DNA of 64,000 bases, from contig JAVSMS010000001.1 of the NCBI GenBank assembly GCA_032027085.1, positions 4,379,730 through 4,443,729 of the forward strand, read 5' to 3'. Shown here piece by piece: positions 22,066-30,817 of the stretch. The DNA comes from Pseudorhodoplanes sp. GTDB taxonomy: Bacteria; Pseudomonadota; Alphaproteobacteria; Rhizobiales; Xanthobacteraceae. Each line of letters starts with the position of its first letter. The first letter of the stretch is position 1. The translations under genes were made by a program, and so were the position numbers. The notes beneath the pieces are model-generated. The model saw only the letters and a program-made list of their open reading frames with translations. It did not search any database and was not told the origin of the DNA.

Positions 22066-23142
22066 ATGGAATTCGGATATTTCACCCTTTCCGACAATCA
22101 CTATGAGGGCAATACGCGCGACGCCAACACCTTCGTGCAGGACCTCACGGCGGAAGCGCTCTATGCCGACCAGCTCGGCATGCATTCGGCCTGGATCGGC
22201 GAGCATCACTTCAACTCGCTCGGCGTGAATTCCTCGCCGGAAATGGTGCTGTCCTTCATCGCCGCGCGCACGAAACATATCCGCCTCGCACCCGCTGTCA
22301 CCGTGCTGCCGCTGCACAATCCGATCCGTGTCGCCGAGCAATGGGCGACGCTCGACCTTCTTTCCGGCGGCCGCGTCGATTTCGCCGCCGGCCGCGGCTA
22401 TGACCGCCGCGAATATATCCCGTTCGGCGTTTCGTTCGACAACAACCAGTCGATCTTCGACGAGGGTATGGAGGTCGTTCGCAAGCTCTGGAGCTCGGGC
22501 GGCAAACGCATCGACCACAAGGGTCAGCATTACCAGTTCGAGAATGTGCGCATCACGCCGCAGCCGTTGCAGAACCCGATGCCGATGTATGTCGCCTCTT
22601 TCTCTAAACCGTCGATCGAACTGGCGGCGCGGCTGAATTGCGGCCTCATTGTCGCGCCCTTCGCCGCCGCCATGAGCTTCGGCGGACTGAAGCAGGTCGC
22701 CGATCTTTATCACGAGAGCTGCGCCAAATACGGCACCAAGCCGCACCGTCTGATGTGCAGCTACTTCACGCATTTCGCCGACGACGAGACGAGCGAGAAG
22801 GCGCAGCGCGCGCGCCAGATCCGCTATTACAAGGAATGCGTGATCCCCTCCTTCCCCGGCGATCCGCGCACCGCGCCGCCGAGCTACCGCTACTTCATCG
22901 ATATGGTCGAACGTCTGCACAAGGTGAAGCCGGAAGACCTGACCGAAAATTCGGTGCTGATCGGCAATTCCGCGCGCATCACCGAAATCCTGAAGAAGGT
23001 CGAGGCCGCCGGCTTCGACGAGGTCATCCTCTACTTCAATGTCGGCATGAAGCCGCACAACCAGGTCAAGGAAGAGATGCACCGCTTCATGAAGGAAGTG
23101 GCGCCGCATTTCGAGGGCAAGCACAAGCTGCGCGCGGCGTAG
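22066..23142 (+). CDS. LLM-class flavin-dependent monooxygenase (luciferase-like)
   Basis: TIM-barrel flavin-dependent monooxygenase of the bacterial luciferase family, 358 residues. Signatures: MHSAWIGEHHFNSLG, IRLAPAVTVLPLHNPIRVAEQ and LDLLSGGRVDFAAGRGYDR. The start MEFGYFTLSDNHYEG follows a strong GGAGG at 22057; a reading from 21970 would overlap the reductase gene. With the upstream flavin reductase it forms a two-component oxygenase. The substrate is unknown; the combination occurs in alkanesulfonate, nitrilotriacetate and aromatic degradation. A strong terminator follows. Confidence 0.9.
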   Translation: MEFGYFTLSDNHYEGNTRDANTFVQDLTAEALYADQLGMHSAWIGEHHFNSLGVNSSPEMVLSFIAARTKHIRLAPAVTVLPLHNPIRVAEQWATLDLLSGGRVDFAAGRGYDRREYIPFGVSFDNNQSIFDEGMEVVRKLWSSGGKRIDHKGQHYQFENVRITPQPLQNPMPMYVASFSKPSIELAARLNCGLIVAPFAAAMSFGGLKQVADLYHESCAKYGTKPHRLMCSYFTHFADDETSEKAQRARQIRYYKECVIPSFPGDPRTAPPSYRYFIDMVERLHKVKPEDLTENSVLIGNSARITEILKKVEAAGFDEVILYFNVGMKPHNQVKEEMHRFMKEVAPHFEGKHKLRAA

Positions 23143-23178
23143 AGCCCCCAACCAATAAAAGCCTCTCCGACCTCCTGA

Positions 23179-23210
23179 CCCGCCGTGCAATCGCATCGGC
23201 GGGCTTTTTC
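23179..23210 (+). terminator. Intrinsic terminator after the monooxygenase gene
   Basis: CCCGCCG (23179-23185) pairs with CGGCGGG (23197-23203), followed by CTTTTTCTTT. It closes the two-gene operon 37 bases after the stop. Confidence 0.8.
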
Positions 23211-23382
23211 TTTGGCTGCGCAGCCGGCCGAAATTCCGCCACCTCGACCATGGCCTGCAGCAGGTCTGGCTTTGGCTCCATATACACAGAGAGCAGTCGG
23301 AATGCTTGCTTGACTCGGGTCGCGCCACGCGCATCGTCGCTGGACATTGCCTACCCAACAAGAATAACGCTGGGAGAAAAAC

Positions 23383-24570
23383 GTGAGCATTCAGCAGAAT
23401 ACGGACCGCATCCAGACGACGCATATCGGCAGCCTGCCGCGCCCGCACGCATTGCTCGACATGATGAAGGCGAAATATGGCGGACAGTCCTATGACGAAG
23501 CGGCCTTCGAGGCGGCGCTGAAAAAATCCGTCGCGGATGTCGTCAGGAAACAGGCCGAGTGCGGCATCGACATCGTCACCGATGGCGAATTCTCAAAACC
23601 CGGCTTCTTTACCTACATCCAGGAACGACTCGACGGCTACGAGGCGCGGCCGAGCCGGAAGATGACCCTGTTCCAGAAGGAGGTTGAAGCCTTTCCGGAA
23701 TATTACGCCGACTATTTCAAGCGGGCGATAATGGGCGGCGCCATCGTGCCGCTCAACCCGTTGGTCTGTGTTGGCGCTATCAAATATCGGGGAGAGAAAT
23801 TCGCGAAGCGCGACATCGAGAACGTGAAGGCGGCGGCAAATGCCGCTGGCATTCCCGATCATCACGTCTTTCTGCCCGCAACCGCGCCCTCCGGCGTCGG
23901 CATCAACGAATATTACAAGAGCGACGAAGAATACTTTCACGCGCTTGCCGCGGAGATGCACAAGGAATACAAGGCGATCACCGACGCCGGCATTCTCGTT
24001 CAAATCGACGATCCGTTCCTGTGCGACATCTTCGTCGATCCGGGTCTCGACGAGCAGCAGATGAAGCGTCGTGCTGAGATCTACGTCGAGGCAACGAATA
24101 GCGCGCTTAAGGGCATTCCGGCCGAAAAGGTACGCTTCCACACCTGCTATGGCATCAACGAAGGACCACGCATCCACGAAGCCGCGCTTGCCGACGTCAT
24201 CGATTATGTCCTGAAAATCAATGCCGGCTCGTTCAGCTTCGAAGGCGCAAATCCGCGCCACGAGCATGAATACCATCTGTTTGAGCGCGTGAGGGTGCCC
24301 GAGGGCAAGGTGCTCTGCCCCGGCGTCGTGACGCATGCGAGCAACATCGTCGAGCATCCGGAACTGATCGCGGAACGGTTGATCCGCTACGCCAATCTCG
24401 TCGGCCGCGAGAATGTCATGGCCGGCGCCGATTGCGGCTTCTCCTCGCAGGCGCTCTACAAGACCGAAGTGCACGTCTCCGTCATCTGGGAAAAGTTCAA
24501 GGCGATGCGCGCAGGCGCCGACATCGCAACGGAACAGCTCTGGCGCCAGCCGCAGAAAAAGTCAGCGTGA
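23383..24570 (+). CDS. Cobalamin-independent methionine synthase II-family protein (MetE C-terminal-like)
   Basis: Stand-alone protein (395 residues) resembling the catalytic C-terminal half of MetE: TTHIGSLPRPHALLDMM near the start, GIDIVTDGEFSKPGFF, and zinc-type ligands in RFHTCYGINEGP and NVMAGADCGFSS. Members of this family transfer alkyl groups to or from thiols; some are methyltransferases and some act on coenzyme-M- or xenobiotic-derived substrates. Lacking the N-terminal folate-binding half, methionine synthesis is not assured. The GTG start has GGGAGAA at good spacing. It stands alone between a terminator and the next promoter, so the context gives no hint of substrate. Confidence 0.85.
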   Translation: MSIQQNTDRIQTTHIGSLPRPHALLDMMKAKYGGQSYDEAAFEAALKKSVADVVRKQAECGIDIVTDGEFSKPGFFTYIQERLDGYEARPSRKMTLFQKEVEAFPEYYADYFKRAIMGGAIVPLNPLVCVGAIKYRGEKFAKRDIENVKAAANAAGIPDHHVFLPATAPSGVGINEYYKSDEEYFHALAAEMHKEYKAITDAGILVQIDDPFLCDIFVDPGLDEQQMKRRAEIYVEATNSALKGIPAEKVRFHTCYGINEGPRIHEAALADVIDYVLKINAGSFSFEGANPRHEHEYHLFERVRVPEGKVLCPGVVTHASNIVEHPELIAERLIRYANLVGRENVMAGADCGFSSQALYKTEVHVSVIWEKFKAMRAGADIATEQLWRQPQKKSA

Positions 24571-24682
24571 GGAACAAGGCCGCACACGGCCCTGTCGGAG
24601 GTGAGGAAGCAGATTGTGCCCCGCAAACGGCATTTTGCTGCTAGCGCCGTCATGCTGCAGTGCGGCAATGCAGCGCCGCCGT

Positions 24683-24696
24683 TTGATGCGAATCAA
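24683..24696 (+). promoter_or_regulatory. FNR/FixK-type box upstream of the DUF2189 gene
   Basis: TTGATGCGAATCAA is a perfect TTGAT-N4-ATCAA palindrome. CAATAT at 24721-24726 is a plausible -10 box, which would put the box at about -43, the class II activating position. Confidence 0.75.
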
Positions 24697-24755
24697 AGCG
24701 CATGGTTTTCTTTCCTGCCGCAATATAAAAAGACAATTGGGCAGGGTGGAACGCG

Positions 24756-25589
24756 ATGATGTCGATCTCCGGCAAGACCGATCCCGTGGTGCGTCCGGTA
24801 ACGACCGCCGACATTGCCGAGGCTCTGGCGTGGGGCATGCGCGATTTCCAGGCGGCCCCGCGTTACGGCCTCACCTTCGGCGCGCTTTATGCCGCAGGCG
24901 GTATCGTGATCGTTATGAGCCTCACGGCACTTGGCCTGACCTATCTCGCCTATCCGCTGGCGGCGGGTTTCGCGCTGATCGGCCCCTTCGTCGCCGTTGT
25001 CCTCTATGAAGTAAGCCGCCAGCTTGAGGACGGACAAAATCCGTCCTGGCGCGGCATCTGGTCGATCGTGACCAGCCGGCGCGAGATCGCCTGGATGGCC
25101 CTCGTCACTATGTTTATCTTTGTTGTGTGGATGTATCAGATCGGCTTTCTGATGGCGCTGTTCTTCGGACTGAATGCCCCCTTCAGCAGTCTGCCGCAAT
25201 TCATCACAGTCGTGCTGACCACCAATCAGGGGCTCCTCTTCCTCCTTGTCGGCAACATGATCGGCGCCGCCTTGTCGCTGATCTTGTTCTCGCTGACCGT
25301 AGTATCGTTCCCGCTCTTACTCGATCGCGACGTCGATTTCGTCACCGCCATGGTGACAAGCGTACGCGCGGTTGCCGCCAGTCCGCTGCCGATGCTCGGC
25401 TGGGCTTTGATCATCGTGATGCAACTGATCGTCTCGGCCATCCCATTCTTTCTCGGGCTTCTGATCACATTGCCCGTACTCGGCCACGCGACTTGGCATC
25501 TTTACCGGCGCATCGTCGCGCCGGTCGGCGGGGAATGTTTGAGCGCACCTCTCTCTCCGCATTGCGGGGAGACACCGGCTTTCGAATGA
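24756..25589 (+). CDS. DUF2189 integral membrane protein
   Basis: Six-helix inner-membrane protein of the DUF2189 family, 277 residues, function unknown. Hydrophobic segments alternate with the conserved N-terminal VRPVTTADIAEALAWGMRDF. Its FNR/FixK-type box suggests induction under low oxygen, in line with the nearby nirK and Dnr-like genes. The last 20 or so residues (SAPLSPHCGETPAFE at the end) are encoded by the beginning of a family C repeat element, so the C-terminus was apparently extended by that element. ATG 24756 and 24759 are both possible. Confidence 0.82.
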   Translation: MMSISGKTDPVVRPVTTADIAEALAWGMRDFQAAPRYGLTFGALYAAGGIVIVMSLTALGLTYLAYPLAAGFALIGPFVAVVLYEVSRQLEDGQNPSWRGIWSIVTSRREIAWMALVTMFIFVVWMYQIGFLMALFFGLNAPFSSLPQFITVVLTTNQGLLFLLVGNMIGAALSLILFSLTVVSFPLLLDRDVDFVTAMVTSVRAVAASPLPMLGWALIIVMQLIVSAIPFFLGLLITLPVLGHATWHLYRRIVAPVGGECLSAPLSPHCGETPAFE

Positions 25590-25690
25590 AATGAGAAAGC
25601 CGGGCGAGTGGCCGTGCAATGCCCCTCACCCGGCTCGTACCTTTCAGGTGCTCGCCACCCTCTTCCCGTAAAATGGGCAGAGGGAAAAGC
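25545..25690. repeat. Inverted-repeat element, family C copy 2
   Basis: CTCTCTCCGCATTGCGGGGAGA at the left (inside the DUF2189 coding end) and CCACCCTCTTCCCGTAAAATGGGCAGAGGG at the right, given here in parts because the motif is long; CCCCTCACCCGGCT lies between. It links two convergent genes and may stop both transcripts. Confidence 0.7.
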
Positions 25691-25694
25691 CGTC

Positions 25695-27347
25695 TTATCC
25701 CAAATTCAACTCCTGAAAGAAATCATTCCCCTTGTCGTCGATCACGATGAAGGCGGGGAAATTCTCCACCTCAATCTTCCAGATCGCCTCCATGCCAAGC
25801 TCCGGATATTCCAGCACCTCCACCTTCCTGATGTGGTGCTCGGCGAGTTTCGCCGCCGAGCCGCCGATGGAGGCGAGATAGAAGCCGCCGAACTTCTTGC
25901 ACGCCTCGCGCACTTGCGGCGAGCGGTTGCCTTTCGCCACCGAGATCATGGTGCCGCCTTCCTTCATGAAATCGTGCATGAAGGAATCCATGCGCCCGGC
26001 CGTGGTCGGCCCAAACGAGCCTGACGCGTAACCGGCCGGCGTCTTGGCGGGGCCGGCGTAATAGACCGGATGGCTCTTGAAATAGTCAGGCAACCCCTTC
26101 CCGCTTTCCAGCCGCTCGCGCAGCTTGGCATGCGCAAGATCGCGCGCCACCACCATGGTGCCGGTGAGCGAGAGCCGCGTCTTGATCGGGTATTGCGAGA
26201 GCTGCGCCAGAATCTCCTTCATCGGCCGGTTGAGATCGACCTGCACCACCTCGCCGCCGAGCTTTGTGGTGTCGATGTCCGGCATGTATTTCGCCGGATT
26301 GCGCTCAAGCTCCTCAAGATACACGCCGTCTTTTGTGATCTTGCCCATCGCCTGACGGTCGGCGCTGCACGAGACGCCAAGCCCGATCGGCAATGAGGCG
26401 CCATGCCGCGGCAGGCGGATGACCCGCACGTCATGGCAGAAATATTTGCCGCCGAATTGCGCACCGACGCCGGAGTCCTGCGTCAGCTTGTGGATCGCCT
26501 GCTCCATCTCCAGATCGCGGAAGGCGTGGCCGTCCTCCGAGCCGTGCGTCGGCAGGTTGTCGTAGTAGCGGCAGGAGGCGAGCTTCACCGTCTTCATGGT
26601 GAGTTCGGCCGAGGTGCCGCCGATCACGATGGCAAGGTGATAAGGCGGGCACGCGGCGGTGCCGAGCGTCAGGATCTTTTCGTTCAGGAAGGCCAACATG
26701 CGCTCGCGCGTCAGGATCGACGGCGTTGCCTGGAACAGGAAGGTCTTGTTGGCCGAGCCGCCGCCCTTGGCGATGAAGAGGAACTTGTACTCGTCCTCGC
26801 CGTCGGCATAGAGCTCGACCTGCGCCGGCATGTTGGAGCGCGTGTTCTTCTCCTCGAACATCGAGATCGGCGCGAGCTGCGAATAGCGCAGGTTGCGCTT
26901 CAGGTAGCTGTCGCGCGCGCCTTCCGCGAGCGCGGCTTCGTCGTTGCCCTCGGTCCAGACGAGGCGCCCCTTCTTGCCCATGATGATGCAGGTACCGGTG
27001 TCCTGACACATCGGCAGCGTGCCGCCGGCGGCGATATTGGCGTTCTTCAGAAAGTCATAGGCGACGAACTTGTCGTTGTCGGAGGCCTCGGGGTCCTCGA
27101 GGATGTTGCGCAGCTGCTGCAGATGCCCCGGCCGCAGGAAATGGTTGATGTCGTTATAGGCCTCTTCCGCAAGCCGCTTCAGCGCCGCTTCCGGCACCAC
27201 CAGCACCTCCTTGCCCAGCACCTTCTCAACCCGCACGCCGGCGACATCGAGCTTGCGGTAAGGCGTCTTGTCCTTGCCCAGCGGAAACAGCGGGGTGTGC
27301 TTGTAGGCGGGGATCGGCGGGGTCACGGGGGCGTTCATGGGCGGCAT
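25695..27347 (-). CDS. fumA: Class I fumarate hydratase (iron-sulfur)
   Basis: Iron-sulfur fumarase (550 residues), interconverting fumarate and malate in the TCA cycle. It has the N- and C-terminal domains fused, as in FumA/FumB. The three cysteine ligands of the [4Fe-4S] cluster are in [23 protein letters not shown] and [10 protein letters not shown]. Substrate-binding segments include [15 protein letters not shown] near the C-terminus. This oxygen-labile enzyme type is common in Rhizobiales. The start is either ATG 27347 or ATG 27338; neither has a strong ribosome binding site. Confidence 0.95.
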   Translation of the reverse strand: MPPMNAPVTPPIPAYKHTPLFPLGKDKTPYRKLDVAGVRVEKVLGKEVLVVPEAALKRLAEEAYNDINHFLRPGHLQQLRNILEDPEASDNDKFVAYDFLKNANIAAGGTLPMCQDTGTCIIMGKKGRLVWTEGNDEAALAEGARDSYLKRNLRYSQLAPISMFEEKNTRSNMPAQVELYADGEDEYKFLFIAKGGGSANKTFLFQATPSILTRERMLAFLNEKILTLGTAACPPYHLAIVIGGTSAELTMKTVKLASCRYYDNLPTHGSEDGHAFRDLEMEQAIHKLTQDSGVGAQFGGKYFCHDVRVIRLPRHGASLPIGLGVSCSADRQAMGKITKDGVYLEELERNPAKYMPDIDTTKLGGEVVQVDLNRPMKEILAQLSQYPIKTRLSLTGTMVVARDLAHAKLRERLESGKGLPDYFKSHPVYYAGPAKTPAGYASGSFGPTTAGRMDSFMHDFMKEGGTMISVAKGNRSPQVREACKKFGGFYLASIGGSAAKLAEHHIRKVEVLEYPELGMEAIWKIEVENFPAFIVIDDKGNDFFQELNLG

Positions 27348-27511
27348 TTCTCTAGGGTTTTCAAGGGCGCGCGCAGCGGGCCGGCGCGTTCAGAGCGTTC
27401 TAGAGAATTTCAAATGGGAGGGGAAGGTGGGCATCGGCGCTTGCGCACGCAGAACAATGCGGCCGCCCGCAAGGGCAGCCGCATCATTCAAGTCGACAAG
27501 ATCGGATATCG

Positions 27512-27748
27512 TCAGGCCGCGCGCGTGACCCGGCGGCTCTTTTTCACAAGCTTGCGCTTGCCCGCCGAACGGGCGGACGCCTTGCGGCGGCGCGGACGCG
27601 CCGCGGGCTGCATCCGGTCGGTGGCGTAATCGAGCGCCATCCGGGCATCGGATGCGATGGAATTCCGCGTGCTGCGCGGCATCAGCATCAAGGCGGCGCC
27701 GGTGCCGGCGGCAACGCCGATCAGTGCCAGAAATAGAGTCTTGTTCAC
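27512..27748 (-). CDS. Small membrane-anchored protein with basic tail
   Basis: Protein of 78 residues with one N-terminal hydrophobic segment (NKTLFLALIGVAAGTGAALMLMP, listed in part) and a strongly basic C-terminus rich in Lys and Arg (RRRKASARSAGKRKLVKK). The start is GTG 27748, seven bases after GAGGAG. The shape resembles small YtxH-like or stress-related membrane proteins, but I recognise no family. Function unknown. Confidence 0.65.
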   Translation of the reverse strand: MNKTLFLALIGVAAGTGAALMLMPRSTRNSIASDARMALDYATDRMQPAARPRRRKASARSAGKRKLVKKSRRVTRAA

Positions 27749-27836
27749 GGTCACACTCCTCTTTGGCAGACAAAGCCGCCAGGAGCCGATTTCGTTCCGC
27801 GACGCGACGCAATTATCGGAAGAAAGCGCAGCCGCC

Positions 27837-28778
27837 TCACATCGGCCGCACCTGTTTCGGCGCGCCCAGTTCGCAGTCCAGATTGGCGCGATCCCATTTC
27901 CCCAGATCCGCCGCCGCGTCATAGCTCGATTGCAGGAAGTCCATCAGCATGCGCTCGGGTTCGTTTGCCGTGCGCACCGCCTCATAGGGCAGGATGAATT
28001 CGCCGAGCGTCTTGTGAAAATAGGCGGCCGCAGGTGTCACGTGCGCCTGCGCAAATCCCTTCGGCGCGGGATAGGCGTACGAATAGAACGCCGGCTCGTC
28101 GATCACCCCGCCCCCGCCCGGCCAGAAGCCGGCGCTCGAACATTCATGCGAATAGGCTTCGCGCGCGACCGCGTCCGGCAGATTCGGCACGCCGCCCGGA
28201 TGCGCCGGCGCCCTGCGGCCGGAAAAGCGCGTCACCGCCAGATCGAAACTGCCCCAGAAGAAATGCACCGGGCTGACCTTGCCGAGAAAGCCCGAGCGGA
28301 AATGCGACAGCACATCATGTGTCGCCAGCAGGATGCGCCAGAAACGCTCCGCCGCTTCCGCGTCATAGCTGCGATGCACGGCGTCGTCGCGGAACGGGAT
28401 GGCCTCCGCAATCTCATTTGGCCTCTCGTTGATGCTGACATCGAGTCCGAGCGCCGACAACATCATGAAGACTTCGGTGTAGAAATCTCCGACGCACATC
28501 GGCCGCAGCGTCAGTTGCCGCGAATGCCCGTTGCTGACGCGCACCCAGAGTACGTGATCGACAAAGTCAAAGTCGATCTGAAAGTCGCGCGCACCATGGG
28601 GAATGGACAGAGTGGTCAGGCCACGCGCGGTCACATAGAGCGGCACATGCCAGGAATGGTTCACCCACGGCGTCTGCGCGAGTCTGATCTTGCCGACGAT
28701 CTGCGTCCACAAATGCAGTGTCGCGCAGGTCTCCTTCCAGTCGTTATAGGGCAAGGCGGGCCAGCGCGTGTCGCTCAT
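27837..28778 (-). CDS. DUF5996-family protein
   Basis: Soluble protein of 313 residues that resembles the DUF5996 family (WPALPYNDWKETCATLHLW at the start, VKETD-free; then HVPLYVTARGLTT and VSPVHFFWGSFDLAVTRFSG). No catalytic motif is known for the family and no function can be given. GAGGAGAT precedes the ATG at 28778. It stands alone between opposite-strand neighbours. Confidence 0.78.
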   Translation of the reverse strand: MSDTRWPALPYNDWKETCATLHLWTQIVGKIRLAQTPWVNHSWHVPLYVTARGLTTLSIPHGARDFQIDFDFVDHVLWVRVSNGHSRQLTLRPMCVGDFYTEVFMMLSALGLDVSINERPNEIAEAIPFRDDAVHRSYDAEAAERFWRILLATHDVLSHFRSGFLGKVSPVHFFWGSFDLAVTRFSGRRAPAHPGGVPNLPDAVAREAYSHECSSAGFWPGGGGVIDEPAFYSYAYPAPKGFAQAHVTPAAAYFHKTLGEFILPYEAVRTANEPERMLMDFLQSSYDAAADLGKWDRANLDCELGAPKQVRPM

Positions 28779-28954
28779 GCGATCTCCTCTTTGCAAAGGC
28801 TAGCATGTCCTCGCACGTGCCGGTGGCACATCAGCCATGCCACAATTGCGCGCGGCGCAATCCGCCTTGCGCCAATCCCGAAAACGTGAGGCCGCCGACG
28901 CGGCCGCCCCGGTGTTGTCACCACAGGGCAAGCATCGTTTTCGGGAGACGTGTC

Positions 28955-29629
28955 ATGACAAGACTATCGATCCTCGCAATTGCAGTTTGTGGCGTCTTTG
29001 CGGCCGCAACCCTTCCGACGCCCGCCGATGCGCAGCGCAGCGCCGGTGGTCAGGGCGGCGGCATGCGTGCCGGTGGCGGCGCGCCGATGGGCGGCGGCAT
29101 GCGAATGGGTGGCGCACCGTCGGGCGGAATGCGAATGGGCGCTCCGTCAGGCGGCATGCGAATGGCACCATCGGGCGGCATCCGGATGGGCGCAGCACCT
29201 TCCGGTGGCGCGCGTTTCGGCGCTGCTCCTGCCGGAGGCATGCGCATGGCGCCGGCCGGCGGCACGCGCATGAGCGGCGCTGCGATCGGACCGCGCGGCA
29301 ACGTCATCGGTCCGCGCATGGCCGGCCCGCGTATGGGCGCGCCACGCATGGCCGCGTTGCAGGACGGCGTTGTGCGCGGGAGCAATTGGCAAGGGGCAAA
29401 CTGGCAGGGCAGAAACTGGCGCAGTGCCGACTGGCGTCGCGGCGGACGGCATGGTCATCGTCCTTTCAGACACCGCTCCTTCGCCTTTGTTGGATTCCCG
29501 GCCTTCTATGGGGCGTATGCGTATGACTATCCCTATTACGACGCCGCCTATTACGATGACTGCTATCAGGTCGTTCGCGTCGCCACGCCGTGGGGACCTC
29601 GTCTGCGCCGGGTCTGGGTTTGCGAGTAA
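28955..29629 (+). CDS. Secreted Met/Gly/Arg-rich repeat protein
   Basis: Exported protein of 224 residues with a signal peptide (MTRLSILAIAVCGVFAAATL, cut after ADA). Residues about 30-115 are low-complexity repeats of the type GGMRMG(A)PS, with many Met-x-Met or Met-Arg-Met pairs. Then come NWQGANWQGRNWRSADW repeats and a Tyr/Asp-rich C-terminus (YDYPYYDAAYYDDCYQVVRV). Met-rich repeats can bind copper(I), but that is only a possibility here. The C-terminal part resembles small YY-rich secreted proteins of Bradyrhizobium-like bacteria. Function unknown. Confidence 0.75.
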   Translation: MTRLSILAIAVCGVFAAATLPTPADAQRSAGGQGGGMRAGGGAPMGGGMRMGGAPSGGMRMGAPSGGMRMAPSGGIRMGAAPSGGARFGAAPAGGMRMAPAGGTRMSGAAIGPRGNVIGPRMAGPRMGAPRMAALQDGVVRGSNWQGANWQGRNWRSADWRRGGRHGHRPFRHRSFAFVGFPAFYGAYAYDYPYYDAAYYDDCYQVVRVATPWGPRLRRVWVCE

Positions 29630-29741
29630 AGCGTGATCTCGCGTTGCATGGCCGCCGCGATTTGAGCTGATCGCATCCGGCTTCGGGCGGCGCGTTCAAA
29701 GAAATGCTGGCTGCGCCGCTGCGGCCCGGCCGCCTGTGGCG

Positions 29742-30524
29742 TTACCCCAGCACTGCCTGGTGCACCTCGATAATCGCATCAGGCTTGATGCCATGCGGGC
29801 CGCGGAACGGCTCGTCGAGCGAGGCGATCATGTAGATGACGAGTCCGATGAACAGCGACAGCGTGCCGCCGATGATCGCATGCGTGGTACGGCGCATGTC
29901 GAACATCCAGATCACCACCGCGTTCAGCACCGCGCCGCACAGGACAATCACCCACATGATTCTGGGAATGGAAGATCCGCCGGCAGAAATGCGCAGCCGC
30001 CGCGCCTCGACGAATTCGTCAAGCGCGCTCAGCGTCTGCGCATGCAACAGGCTTTCGCTCGCTCCGCCCGGCTGAAAGCGCGCCAGCGCCGCATGCAGTT
30101 CAGTGACGAGCGCGATCTCCGCACGCGAGAATTCGCCGGTTGCCTGCAACGCCCAACCGCGATTGATCACCTCGTCCGTGTAGCGGTGCAGGATCCCTGC
30201 CATCTCTTTGGCCGCCGGCTCGGGATATTGCCGCACATCGCGATAGAGTTTGATCAGGCCGGCGGCCTCGCGGTCTACCGCGTCCTGCGCCTTGCTGTGA
30301 TTCTCGAACACGGCGATCGAGAGCAGGGCCAGCAGCACACCGAAATACAACGCGAAGGCGTTGAGCAGAAAGCCCAGGACCGTGTTGATGTCGTTCTCGC
30401 CGCGGAAGATGCGCGCAACTGACGGCTGCAGCAGCCAGGAGCCGACCAGCGTCGGCAGCACGAAGGCGGCGCAGACCAGCAGCGCACCCAGCGCCTGGGG
30501 AAGATCGTGCAGCCAATCGAGCAT
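29742..30524 (-). CDS. DUF4239 (bestrophin-like) membrane protein
   Basis: Integral membrane protein of 260 residues of the DUF4239 family. Two N-terminal hydrophobic segments (LGALLVCAAFVLPTLVG and VLGFLLNAFALYFGVLLALL) and two near the C-terminus (IMWVIVLCGAVLNAVVIWMF, IIGGTLSLFIGLVIYMIA) flank a soluble middle. Family members are sometimes called bestrophin-like, but channel activity is unproved. ATG 30524 was chosen because the upstream frame is not protein-like. No strong ribosome binding site was seen. Confidence 0.8.
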   Translation of the reverse strand: MLDWLHDLPQALGALLVCAAFVLPTLVGSWLLQPSVARIFRGENDINTVLGFLLNAFALYFGVLLALLSIAVFENHSKAQDAVDREAAGLIKLYRDVRQYPEPAAKEMAGILHRYTDEVINRGWALQATGEFSRAEIALVTELHAALARFQPGGASESLLHAQTLSALDEFVEARRLRISAGGSSIPRIMWVIVLCGAVLNAVVIWMFDMRRTTHAIIGGTLSLFIGLVIYMIASLDEPFRGPHGIKPDAIIEVHQAVLG

Positions 30525-30730
30525 TACCGGGGATCCGCGCAACGTAAAAGCTTCGCGGCCGGCACGCCGCGCGGCATTCTTAAGTGAGATTCCGCCCTGA
30601 AGGAAATCTGGCCCATGTTGGTTGTAAGGAATTTTTGCCTGCAAGGGGCGGAGCTTGGCTTCATCCGAGGGTCTGCGGCTCCCGGCGCCAAGTCCTCCGT
30701 AAAAGTGCTGAGGCGGAACGGGCAACCTTA

Positions 30731-30744
30731 TTGCTCTGCAACAA
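30731..30744 (+). promoter_or_regulatory. Candidate Dnr/NnrR box upstream of nirK
   Basis: TTGCTCTGCAACAA has the TTG-N8-CAA form of the FNR superfamily, with C rather than A at position 4. It lies 74 bases before the nirK start. The nearby regulator has His where FNR has the Glu that reads that A, so the two fit each other. No good -10 box fixes the transcript start. Confidence 0.45.
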
Positions 30745-30817
30745 AGAGATTTTGCAGTGCACAAGTACCTTGGCCATATCGCTGATTTCAAAGGCGAAAA
30801 ACGGAAAGGTACTAGCC

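Noticed and set aside
23087-23347. 86-codon minus-strand frame beside the MetE-like gene
   Set aside because: Overlaps the end of the monooxygenase gene and the terminator, with no ribosome binding site; the protein-like start is not enough.
24585-24605. Hairpin-like CCGCACACGGCCC after the MetE-like gene as terminator
   Set aside because: The stem is too short and no T run follows.
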